Assembly: GCF_014596915.1 (NCBI RefSeq)
Contig: NZ_JACVWU010000001.1
Location: 558,001-622,000 of the forward strand
Origin: Streptomyces sp. TRM68416
Lineage (GTDB): Bacteria > Actinomycetota > Actinomycetes > Streptomycetales > Streptomycetaceae
Direction: 5' to 3'
Length of the DNA: 64,000 nucleotides
The notes beneath the pieces are model-generated. The model saw only the letters and a list, made by a program, of their open reading frames with translations. It did not search any database and was not told the origin of the DNA. The position numbers and the translations under genes were made by a program. Each line of letters opens with the position of its first letter. The first letter of the stretch is position 1. Shown piece after piece: positions 36,316 through 46,729 of this stretch.

Positions 36316-39222
36316 TCAGTCTCCCGCCACGCGCAACTCCCCACCCTCACCGACCACGGCCAACGCCCCGTCCTCGTCCGTTCTCATCACCACCGCCCCC
36401 AGATCCCGCAGCGCCGCGACCGTGCCCGGAGCCGGATGCCCGTACGAGTTGCCCTCCCCGGCGGAGATCAGCGCCACCCGCGGTGCCGCCGCGCGCATGA
36501 GGTCCGGATCCTGGTAGGCCGACCCGTGGTGAGCCACCTTCAGCACGTCCACGCCGGCGAGCAGCGCACCGGCCGGTGACCTCAACAGAGCCCGCTGCGC
36601 GGGAGGTTCCAGGTCCCCGAGCAACAGGAACCGCACCCCGGCCACCCGCGCGAGCATCGTGACGCTGGAGTCGTTCGGCCCCTCCGCACCCGGCGCCGGA
36701 TACGGCGGCGGCCACAGGACCTGCCAGGACAGCGCCCCGACGCGCCGCTGTTCCCCGGCCGCAGCCCGCGTCACGGGAACACCCCGGGCGGCGGCCTGTC
36801 TGCGGACGGCCTCGACCTGTTCCACGGGCGCCTCGTGACCGGTCGTCTCGATCGCCCCCACGGCACGCCCCCGCAGCACTCCGGGCAGGCCCGCCACATG
36901 GTCGGCGTGGAAGTGGGTCAGTACGACGAGGGGGATCCGTGTGATGCCGAGCGTGCGCAGGCAGTGGTCGACGAGCGCCGGATCGGGCCCGGCGTCCACG
37001 ACCACGCCGGTGCCCTCGCCGGCCGCCAGCACTACCGCTTCTCCCTGTCCCACGTCGCACATCGCCAGCCGCCACCCCGGCGGCGGCCAGCCGGTGACGA
37101 CCCTGACCAGCGGCGGCGGCTGCACCACCGCCAGCACCAGCAGCACCGCGCAGCCCGCGCACCACCAGGGATGTCTCAGCAGACGTCGGCCCACCACCAG
37201 CACAGCCACCGTGACGAGGGCGAGCAGCGCGGCTCCGGCCCAGCTGCCCGGCCAGTCGATCCCCGCACCGGGCAGGGCCGCCCCGGTCCGGGCGATGTCC
37301 GCGATCCACCCCGTCGGCCAACTCGCGCACCAGGCCAGCGCCTTGGCCACCGGCATCGCCACCGGCGCCGTCGCCAACGCCGCGAACCCCAGCACCGTGG
37401 CCGGCGCGACCGCGAACTCCGCCAGCAGATTGCAGGGCACCGCCACCAGGCTCACCCGCGCCGACAGCACCGCCACGACCGGTGCGCACAGCGCCTGCGC
37501 GGCAGCCGCGGCCGCCACCGCCTCGGCCCACCGGGGCCCGAGCCCACGGCGCTGCAGCGCGGCGCTCCAGCGGGGCGCGAGTGTGAGGAGGGCTCCGGTG
37601 GCCAGGACGGAGAGCAGAAATCCGTAACTGCGGGCCAGCCACGGGTCGACCAGCACCAGCAGCAGGACGGCCGTCGCCAGCGCCGGGACGAGGGAGCGGC
37701 GTCGCCCGGTCGCGAGCGCGAGCAGGGCGACGGCCCCGCAGGCCGCGGCTCGCAGCACGCTCGGGTCGGGTCTGCACACGACGACGAACGCGAGCGTCAG
37801 CGCTCCGCCGGCCAACGCGGTGGTACGCAGGGAGAGCCCGATCCGCGGTGCCAGACCGCGGCGTTCGGCGAGCCGGGCGGTTCCCGGCGGTCCGATGAGC
37901 AGCACGAGGATGATCGTGAGGTTGCTGCCCGAGACGGCGAGCGTGTGGGCGAGGTCGGTCTCCTTGAAGGCCTCGTCCAACTCCGGTGTGATCCGCGAGG
38001 TGTCCCCCACGACCAGCCCCGGAAGCAGCGCCCGCGGGTCGGCCGGCAGCCCGTCCGTCGCCTCCCGCAGCCCGGCGCGCAGCCGCCCCGCGAACCGCTG
38101 CGCCGCCGTGGCGGGGGCGACCACCTCCGGCGCCGCTGTGTCCCGCACGCGCAGGACGGCGGCGGTGCGGTCACCGCCCGTCGTCGTGGGCGCCGCCCGC
38201 GCGGTCACCCGCAGCCGCGTCGAGGGCAGCAGCCCCAGCCAGGGCGACGCCCCGGACGCCTCCTCGACGCCGGGTCCCGCAGACCGCGCCCCCACGTCCA
38301 CGACCAGCAGCACCGGCGTCCGCGTCACCGCCGCGCTGCCGTCGACGGCCGCCACCCGGCGCACATCGGCCTTGATCAGTACGGCGGCCGGGGCCGCGCG
38401 GTCCCCTGTGACACGGGGGCGGGTGAGCCGTGGGTCGGAGGTGACCTCGACCTCGGCGGTCACGGTGGCGTACGCCGCGGCCAGCCCGGGGACCGGCCCG
38501 CGTCGCAGATCGGCGCCGTGCAGCCCGGCGGAGGCGGCGGCCGCCGCGACGCACAGCAGGACAGCGGCGGCCGACACCCGCGGCCACCCCGGTCGGGCGC
38601 CGCGCCGCCGAGCCCACAGCAGGACCACCGTGGCGACCAGACACGCGGCCGCGACACCGAGGCCCCGGCCGAGCGGTTCGTCCAGCATCAGCGCCGCCGT
38701 CGCCCACGCGGCGAGCGCCGGAGGTACGAGCCGTAGATCCGTGGGCCCTTCCTGACGCGGCCGGGACGCCCCGAGCCGCTTCCCGGAGGCCGCGTGCACC
38801 TCCACCCGCCCGCCACTGGAGGAAGCCCGCCTACCGACGAACGAGAGCCGATCCCCGCCGGCCGCAGGCCGACCACCGGTGGACAAGGACCGGTCCCCAA
38901 GAGACGCAGGCCGGCCCCCGCTGGAGAGAGCCCGCGCGCCGACAGACGAGAGCCGGTCCCCGGCGGGCGCTGCACCGTCCTCGGCGGGCGCAGGCCGGTC
39001 CCCGGCGGACACAGGCAGCTCCCCGACGGGCACAGACCCGTCCCCGACAGACGCAGGCAGCTCCCCGACGGGCACAGACCCGTCCCCGACAGACGCAGGC
39101 AGCTCCCCGACGGACACAGACCCGTCCCCGACAGACGCAGGCAGCTCCCCGACGGGCACAGACCCGTCCCCGACGGACGCAGGCCCGTCCCCGGCGGACG
39201 CAGGCCGGATGCCGCCCGTCAT
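36316..39222 (-). CDS. comEC: ComEC-type DNA-uptake channel with metallo-hydrolase domain
   Basis: 968 residues; the ATG overlaps the comEA stop by four bases, supporting this long form. Residues 1-130 are low-complexity with a tandem repeat (see separate entry). Then come two transmembrane segments with an extracellular DUF4131 domain, the Competence domain (DLAHTLAVSGSNLTIILVLL, multiple membrane helices to about residue 690) and a C-terminal metallo-beta-lactamase domain (HFHADHVAGL, VAHHGSAY). ComEC transports single-stranded DNA in competent bacteria; natural transformation is not established in Streptomyces, so the function there remains uncertain. Confidence 0.92.
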   Translation of the reverse strand: MTGGIRPASAGDGPASVGDGSVPVGELPASVGDGSVSVGELPASVGDGSVPVGELPASVGDGSVPVGELPVSAGDRPAPAEDGAAPAGDRLSSVGARALSSGGRPASLGDRSLSTGGRPAAGGDRLSFVGRRASSSGGRVEVHAASGKRLGASRPRQEGPTDLRLVPPALAAWATAALMLDEPLGRGLGVAAACLVATVVLLWARRRGARPGWPRVSAAAVLLCVAAAAASAGLHGADLRRGPVPGLAAAYATVTAEVEVTSDPRLTRPRVTGDRAAPAAVLIKADVRRVAAVDGSAAVTRTPVLLVVDVGARSAGPGVEEASGASPWLGLLPSTRLRVTARAAPTTTGGDRTAAVLRVRDTAAPEVVAPATAAQRFAGRLRAGLREATDGLPADPRALLPGLVVGDTSRITPELDEAFKETDLAHTLAVSGSNLTIILVLLIGPPGTARLAERRGLAPRIGLSLRTTALAGGALTLAFVVVCRPDPSVLRAAACGAVALLALATGRRRSLVPALATAVLLLVLVDPWLARSYGFLLSVLATGALLTLAPRWSAALQRRGLGPRWAEAVAAAAAAQALCAPVVAVLSARVSLVAVPCNLLAEFAVAPATVLGFAALATAPVAMPVAKALAWCASWPTGWIADIARTGAALPGAGIDWPGSWAGAALLALVTVAVLVVGRRLLRHPWWCAGCAVLLVLAVVQPPPLVRVVTGWPPPGWRLAMCDVGQGEAVVLAAGEGTGVVVDAGPDPALVDHCLRTLGITRIPLVVLTHFHADHVAGLPGVLRGRAVGAIETTGHEAPVEQVEAVRRQAAARGVPVTRAAAGEQRRVGALSWQVLWPPPYPAPGAEGPNDSSVTMLARVAGVRFLLLGDLEPPAQRALLRSPAGALLAGVDVLKVAHHGSAYQDPDLMRAAAPRVALISAGEGNSYGHPAPGTVAALRDLGAVVMRTDEDGALAVVGEGGELRVAGD
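39011..39178 (-). repeat. Four-copy 42-bp tandem repeat in the 5' end of comEC
   Basis: Units at 39011-39052, 39053-39094, 39095-39136 and 39137-39178 are almost identical, differing at one to three bases. Each encodes 14 residues of the form SVPVGELPASVGDG, so copy-number change would keep the frame. Looser related units (GDRPAPAEDG, GGRPASLGD) extend downstream to about 38830. Confidence 0.93.
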
Positions 39223-40226
39223 GGCTGTACGAGGTTCCGCAGGTCGGCGAAGCGTCGGTCGCCGATGCCGTTGACCTCGCGCAGTTCGTCCACGGAGCGA
39301 AAGCCGCCGTGCCGGGTGCGGTAGTCGATGATGTGCTGGGCCAGGACCGGTCCGATGCCCGGCAGGGTGTCTAGCTGTTCCGCCGTGGCGGTGTTGAGGG
39401 AGACGGGCGCCGCCGGTGCCGCTCCCGCCACGCCCGTACCGCTCTGCACCGGTGCCTGGGCGGGGGCGGGGACGCCGACGGCGACCTGCTCACCGTCGAC
39501 GAGGAACCGCGCCCGGTTGAGCCCCTCCGTGCTCGCGCCGGGACGCACCCCGCCGGCCGCCTCCAGGGCGTCGGCGACCCGGGAGCCCGCGGGCAGCCGC
39601 TGGATGCCCGGTTTGCGCACCTTGCCGCTGACGTCCACCACGATCTCGGCAGCGGCCGTCCCCGCGGCGGGCGCCGTGACCCCCGGCTCGGCCTCCTGGC
39701 CCTGCTTCCGTTCCTCGAACGGAGCCGCCCGCACCAGCTCCGGCGGCCGCACGTCCTGCGTCCGGCCGGTCCAGAAGTGCTGGACGGCAAGCCCCGCGGC
39801 GAGAACGAGCAGCAGCGTGAGCGCGACCACGCTCCGCCGCTCCAGACCGCACCTCGCCTGCATCCAGACCGGCATCCGCTCCCGCAGCGCGAGCCCGGCC
39901 CGCCCGCGCCAGTCCCGCTCCGGGTCGGCCGGTGGGGAGGAAGGAGGCTCGTCGACACGGTGCACGTCCGTGTCCGGCGTCGGGTCGGTGCGCGGCGCCG
40001 GGGCGGGCCGGACGGCGACCGCCGGTGGTCCTTTGCCCGACTCCCGCTCCTCCTCGGCCCGTTCGCCGAAGAGCGCCTCCGCGCGTCGGCGGAGTTCCTC
40101 GGCCGAGGTATGCCGGGCCCGGCCGCGCGGACGGGCACGGTGGTGCCGGGTGCGGACGTCGGAGTGGGGGCCGCGGCCCGGGCCGCTGGTCGTGGTCGCT
40201 GTGCGTGAGCGTGATCGAAGTGCCAT
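39219..40226 (-). CDS. comEA: ComEA-type DNA-binding protein (SLBB plus helix-hairpin-helix)
   Basis: 335 residues from the ATG at 40226 (an ATG at 40244 is possible). A charged N-terminal cytoplasmic part of about 120 residues, one transmembrane helix (VVALTLLLVLAAGLAVQHFW), an SLBB domain (IVVDVSGKVRKPGIQRLPAGSRVADALEAAGG) and a C-terminal double HhH motif (NTATAEQLDTLPGIGPVLAQHI...VNGIGDRRFADLR) that binds DNA non-specifically. The long cytoplasmic N-terminus is typical of actinobacterial ComEA. Overlaps comEC. Confidence 0.92.
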   Translation of the reverse strand: MALRSRSRTATTTSGPGRGPHSDVRTRHHRARPRGRARHTSAEELRRRAEALFGERAEEERESGKGPPAVAVRPAPAPRTDPTPDTDVHRVDEPPSSPPADPERDWRGRAGLALRERMPVWMQARCGLERRSVVALTLLLVLAAGLAVQHFWTGRTQDVRPPELVRAAPFEERKQGQEAEPGVTAPAAGTAAAEIVVDVSGKVRKPGIQRLPAGSRVADALEAAGGVRPGASTEGLNRARFLVDGEQVAVGVPAPAQAPVQSGTGVAGAAPAAPVSLNTATAEQLDTLPGIGPVLAQHIIDYRTRHGGFRSVDELREVNGIGDRRFADLRNLVQP

Positions 40227-40343
40227 GCGACGAGGATGGGACATCTCGACGACTAGTGATGATCTTGCTCAATTTCCGGGGAAGACCGCCCGGTTGTGGA
40301 TAACTCGGTCACCCCTACAAGTGAACGACAGGGCCGGCGCAGC

Positions 40344-41189
40344 TCACCGGGGCGACACCACAACCCCCAGCAACCCGGGCCCGGTGTGTGCCCCGATCAC
40401 CGCCCCCACCTCGCTCACATGCAGGTCGGCGAGGCCGCCCACCCGCGCCCGCAGCCGATCGGCCAGAGCCGACGCCCGGTCGGGGGCGGAGAGATGGTGC
40501 ACGGCGATGTCGACGGTTGCGCTGCCGGCCCGGTCCGCGGCGATCTCCTCCAGGCGGGCGATCGCCTTCGACGCCGTGCGCACCTTCTCCAGCGGTTCGA
40601 TACGGCCGCCGTTCAACTGGAGCAGCGGCTTCACCGCGAGCGCGGAGCCGAGCAGGGCCTGGGCGGCTCCGATCCGGCCGCCGCGGCGCAGATAGTCGAG
40701 GGTGTCGACGTAGAAGTAGGCGGACGTGCTCGCGGCCCGCTTCTCCGCGGCCGCCACGGCCTCGTCCACCGTGCCGCCCGTCTCCGCCGCCTCGGCCGCG
40801 GCGAGCGCACAGAACCCCAGCGCCATCGCGATCATCCCGGTGTCCACCACCCGCACCGGCACCGGCGCCTCCCGCGCCGCGAGGACGGCCGCGTCGTAGG
40901 TGCCGGACAGTTCGGCGGACAGGTGCAGGGAGACGATGCCGGTGGCGCCGGACTCCGCGACCTTGCGATAGGTCTGCGCGAACTGCTCGGGGCTGGGGCG
41001 CGAGGTCGTGACCGGGCGCCGCTTCTGCAGTGCCTGGGCCAGGGAGCGGGTCGAGATCTCGGTGCCCTCTTCCAGGGCCTGGTCGCCGAGGACCACGGTC
41101 AGGGGCACCGCGGTGATGCCGTGGCGCTCCATCGTCCGCGGCGGCAGGTAGGCCGTTGAATCGGTGACGATCGCGACATGGCGGGACAT
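40344..41189 (-). CDS. DegV-family fatty-acid-binding protein
   Basis: 281 residues with the DegV signatures: IVTDSTAYLP at the start, RPVTTSRPSPEQF, and LHLSAELSGTYDAAVLAA, which hold the carboxylate of a bound fatty acid. In Gram-positive bacteria DegV/FakB proteins present fatty acids to the FakA kinase; no fakA is in this window. The gene is 117 bases upstream of comEA on the same strand. Confidence 0.93.
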   Translation of the reverse strand: MSRHVAIVTDSTAYLPPRTMERHGITAVPLTVVLGDQALEEGTEISTRSLAQALQKRRPVTTSRPSPEQFAQTYRKVAESGATGIVSLHLSAELSGTYDAAVLAAREAPVPVRVVDTGMIAMALGFCALAAAEAAETGGTVDEAVAAAEKRAASTSAYFYVDTLDYLRRGGRIGAAQALLGSALAVKPLLQLNGGRIEPLEKVRTASKAIARLEEIAADRAGSATVDIAVHHLSAPDRASALADRLRARVGGLADLHVSEVGAVIGAHTGPGLLGVVVSPR

Positions 41190-41260
41190 GAGCTGGAGGT
41201 TACCTGCCGTAGCGCCCGGACGGCAGCCCGGCCCCGTTCACCTCGACGGCCGTGGCCGGA

Positions 41261-41995
41261 TCACGTCGTGCTCTCGGGGCGGCGCTTCTTCTCCCAGGGG
41301 TAGGCGGCACGCGGGGCCGGCGGGGTGATGGCGGGGCGCGTCGGCTCCTCGGCCGTGGGTGAGGGGGTGTCCGGCCAGGTCTGCTGTGCGGCCGGTGTCT
41401 CGGCGGCCGGGGCCTCCGGCCACGGCGGCGGGGCGGTGGCCGGCGGCTCCTCCGTCGTCCAGTGCCGCAGGGCACCGGCCTCCATGTCGATCTGCGCTCT
41501 CAGGGAGTCCAGGTCGTCGTCCGCGAAACGGCGGGCGCGGTCGCGGGCCGCCCAGCGCAGCGCGTCCGCCGACCGGACGACCTGCTCGGTGCGCTCGCGC
41601 AGTCCGGGCAGCCGCTCGGCGAGGGCCGCCCGGTCGGGCTCGGCCTCCAAACGCTTGAGTTCGCCGTCGAGTTCATGGCCGTGCACGCTGAGCCGCTCGA
41701 ACAGGCCGATGGACTCCTTCAGCGACTCGTCCTCGGCCACGCCCGCGTGCAGCGCGTCCTGGGTGGCGCGCATGGACGTGCGCAGCTTCAGCCGCAACTG
41801 GGCCAGCTCGCCCTGCGCACCGGGCTGGGCGAAGGACTTGGCGCGCAGGGTGTGGTCCTCGACGGTGCGGCGGGCCTGGGTGAGGGTGCGGTCCACTCCG
41901 CGCTTGGCGGCGCCGACGACCTTCACCGTGACATAGGCACCGAGCACCAGGAAGAGGACGAAGAGCAGGGCAACGACGGCAAACACTGCTTCCAC
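41261..41995 (-). CDS. Membrane-anchored coiled-coil protein of unknown function
   Basis: 244 residues; GTG start with GGAG closely upstream. One N-terminal transmembrane helix (FAVVALLFVLFLVLGAYVTVKVV), a long helical region rich in charged heptads (about 30-175), then a Pro/Ala/Thr-rich tail ending in YPWEKKRRPE. The layout resembles many actinobacterial scaffold-like proteins, without a recognised family. It lies between leuS and degV on the same strand. Confidence 0.75.
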   Translation of the reverse strand: MEAVFAVVALLFVLFLVLGAYVTVKVVGAAKRGVDRTLTQARRTVEDHTLRAKSFAQPGAQGELAQLRLKLRTSMRATQDALHAGVAEDESLKESIGLFERLSVHGHELDGELKRLEAEPDRAALAERLPGLRERTEQVVRSADALRWAARDRARRFADDDLDSLRAQIDMEAGALRHWTTEEPPATAPPPWPEAPAAETPAAQQTWPDTPSPTAEEPTRPAITPPAPRAAYPWEKKRRPESTT

Positions 41996-42116
41996 GACGC
42001 TCCTCCTGGGTTCCGCGGCGGCACGCGCCGCGCCGCTCTTCCACGGTAAACGCAGCGGGCAGGCCCGGAGTTCCAGGAGAACCCCGAACCTGCCCGTACC
42101 GAACCCCTAGGGGGCG

Positions 42117-44990
<2,874 letters not shown>

Positions 44991-45038
44991 GATCCTCAAA
45001 GCTCCATCGATCGTCTCTGCCAGCGGCTGCGACTTTCA

Positions 45039-45069
45039 GAAAACGAAAAATCCCCTCGCACAGGAGGGG
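45039..45069 (-). terminator. Attenuator terminator in the leuS leader
   Basis: On the minus strand CCCCTC-CTGTGC-GAGGGG is followed by ATTTTTCGTTTTC, a classic intrinsic terminator, about 50 bases upstream of leuS and downstream of the leader-peptide stop. The location between leader peptide and structural gene makes it an attenuator rather than an end-of-gene terminator. Confidence 0.88.
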
Positions 45070-45083
45070 ACGCCGCGCCGATT

Positions 45084-45110
45084 CCGACCACTCGTTCCGA
45101 CGGTGGTCGG
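45084..45110 (-). promoter_or_regulatory. Upstream stem-loop of the leuS attenuator
   Basis: CCGACCAC pairs with GTGGTCGG around an 11-base loop, between the leader-peptide stop and the terminator. It is the natural pause/anti-terminator candidate, but the exact alternative pairing that would disrupt the terminator is not resolved by eye. Confidence 0.6.
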
Positions 45111-45116
45111 TGCTGA

Positions 45117-45155
45117 TCAGCGCGGCTCGCTAAGCAGAAGGCGTACGGCACGCAT
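45117..45155 (-). CDS. leuS leader peptide (MRAVRLLLSEPR)
   Basis: A 12-codon frame with three consecutive leucine codons, CTT CTG CTT; CTT is rare in this genome. It ends 48 bases before the terminator stem, right ahead of the upstream stem-loop. Ribosome stalling at the Leu run when charged tRNA-Leu is scarce would change folding and let transcription into leuS. Comparable leucine leaders have been reported for actinobacterial leuA and leuS genes. The ATG is about 7 bases past a good -10 box, so the transcript is probably leaderless. Confidence 0.85.
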   Translation of the reverse strand: MRAVRLLLSEPR

Positions 45156-45161
45156 GGCGTC

Positions 45162-45167
45162 AGGGTA
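45162..45167 (-). promoter_or_regulatory. -10 box of the leuS leader transcript
   Basis: TACCCT on the minus strand, ending six bases before the leader-peptide ATG. This predicts a transcription start at or within a base of that ATG. No good -35 match is visible, which is common in Streptomyces. Confidence 0.5.
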
Positions 45168-45434
45168 CCGCAGGGCTTGAGCACGTCGCGACGCGCTTCC
45201 GTATGACTCCTTGGCCCGGAAACACCCCCGGCCCCCATGAAGCTCTCCGGCCGCCCCGACAGAACCTGACCCAGAGTCAACGTTTACTCCGCGTAACAGT
45301 AGCTATAGGACATCACGCCAGTCGCATCGTCCCTTGATAACAGCGCAATAACTGAAACCCCCGCATCCATCGGTATGACGCCGCTTAGAGTGCGGCTCCG
45401 GGACCGCCTTCCCGAACCATTCGGAGTTGCCCCC

Positions 45435-45554
45435 ATGAACGATCTCCCTCACAGCAGCTCGCCCCCCGGGCCGGCCCGGTCGGCCCACGGAACGGCGACG
45501 GCTGCCGCCGCGCAGTCCATACCCTCCGGCACGACACGTGGAGGCACGCCGTGA
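45435..45554 (+). CDS. Small coupled peptide upstream of the cytochrome gene
   Basis: 39 residues (start MNDLPHSSSPPG, end SGTTRGGTP). Support for translation: GGAG lies eight bases before its ATG and its stop overlaps the GTG start of the next gene (GTGA), the pattern used across this genome for coupled genes. The sequence is Ser/Pro/Ala/Thr rich, without a membrane segment or recognised motif. It may be a true small subunit or a translational leader for the cytochrome. Confidence 0.55.
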   Translation: MNDLPHSSSPPGPARSAHGTATAAAAQSIPSGTTRGGTP

Positions 45555-46729
45555 CGACGACGGACAGCACCGCAGACGACACGCTCATGTACTTCCTCGA
45601 CTTCGGTGTCGGCGTCCTGTCCCTCGTCTGCCTCACGTGCTCGGTGATCTGGGGGCTCGTCGCCCAGGACCGCATGCTCCTCAACACGCGTCAGCGGCTC
45701 ATCGCCCAGGCCGTTCACCGAGTGACGGCGGTCGCCTCCATCGCCTTCCTCCTCGTCCACATCGGGACCAAGCTGGCGCTGGAGCACACCGGGTGGATCG
45801 CCGCGGTGATCCCGTTCGGGCTGTTCCTGACCGACGGCGACCAGTTCGCAGGCACCGACTTCCTCGTCGGCCTGGGCACCCTCGCCGCGATGCTCATGAT
45901 CTTCGTGGGCGTGACCGGCGTACTGCGCAACCGCTTCGCGTCCCCGGCACCCGTGGCAGCCCGCTGGCGCGCCATGCACATGCTGGCCTACCCCGCCTGG
46001 TGCGCGGCCCTGGTCCACGGCCTGTACGCCGGCCGGCCCGCGAAGACGTTCTTCATGGTGGCCTACATGCTGTGCGTGGTCGCGGTCGGCGCGGCCCTGG
46101 CGCTGCGCGCGGCACCGCGCCAGGTCAAGCGCATGGTCGCCGACCGCGTCACCGGACTGCTCGACGGCGGGGAGAAGCCGGCCGCCGCGAGACTGGAGGA
46201 GAGCCGGGCCAGGGCGGCACAGTCCACGCTGCCGGGCTACGAGAATCCGTCACCGCGCGGCACGCCCTCCTACGACACCCCCGCGCCGACGAAGGGCTTC
46301 GCGGCCGCCTACCGCGCCGTCTCCGCACCACAGCCCGCCCAGGAGCCCTTCGCCGCCGACCAGACGGCCCGTATGGAGCTGCCCATGGACACGCAGCCCA
46401 CGGAGGCCATCCCGCGCATCGACGGCAGCACCTCGGGCAGCTGGCCCATCCCCTCGCCCCCGCCCGTCGGCGAGGCGCCCCCGTCGGCCTACGACCCCCT
46501 CAACGACACCGGATACAACATTCCCACCTATGACAATTCGGGCACCAACGGGTACGGCGGGAGTGATGTGTACGACACCGGTGAGTCGAACACCCTCTAC
46601 GGCACGTACAACCCCAACGACACGTACAACAGCGGTCCCGCCACGGAAACACTGTCCGGCTCCTCCTACGACTTCGAGGCGCCGGGTTCGGGCGAACCTT
46701 GGAACACGCCTTCCGGAGGCTTTAAGTGA
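45551..46729 (+). CDS. Bis-heme ferric-reductase-like membrane cytochrome with long disordered tail
   Basis: 392 residues from a GTG preceded by GGAGG. About five transmembrane helices fill residues 10-185. Two of them carry spaced histidine pairs: H56-x13-H70 (AVHRVTAVASIAFLLVH) and H143-x12-H156 (MHMLAYPAWCAALVH). The same spacings hold two b hemes across the membrane in NADPH oxidase and ferric-reductase proteins. Residues 190-392 are a low-complexity tail rich in Pro, Ser, Thr, Asn, Tyr and Gly (GYENPSPRG, YGTYNPNDTYNSG), presumably cytosolic. The usual FAD/NAD(P)H domain of ferric reductases is missing; the next gene appears to replace it. Overlap with that gene is four bases. Confidence 0.78.
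   Translation: MTTTDSTADDTLMYFLDFGVGVLSLVCLTCSVIWGLVAQDRMLLNTRQRLIAQAVHRVTAVASIAFLLVHIGTKLALEHTGWIAAVIPFGLFLTDGDQFAGTDFLVGLGTLAAMLMIFVGVTGVLRNRFASPAPVAARWRAMHMLAYPAWCAALVHGLYAGRPAKTFFMVAYMLCVVAVGAALALRAAPRQVKRMVADRVTGLLDGGEKPAAARLEESRARAAQSTLPGYENPSPRGTPSYDTPAPTKGFAAAYRAVSAPQPAQEPFAADQTARMELPMDTQPTEAIPRIDGSTSGSWPIPSPPPVGEAPPSAYDPLNDTGYNIPTYDNSGTNGYGGSDVYDTGESNTLYGTYNPNDTYNSGPATETLSGSSYDFEAPGSGEPWNTPSGGFK

Noticed and set aside
38830..39178. Tandem repeats in comEC as a CRISPR array
   Set aside because: Units are directly adjacent without unique spacers and keep the reading frame.
45001..45160. T-box riboswitch upstream of leuS
   Set aside because: No T-box consensus or specifier stem I is recognisable, whereas a Leu-rich leader peptide plus terminator explains the region.
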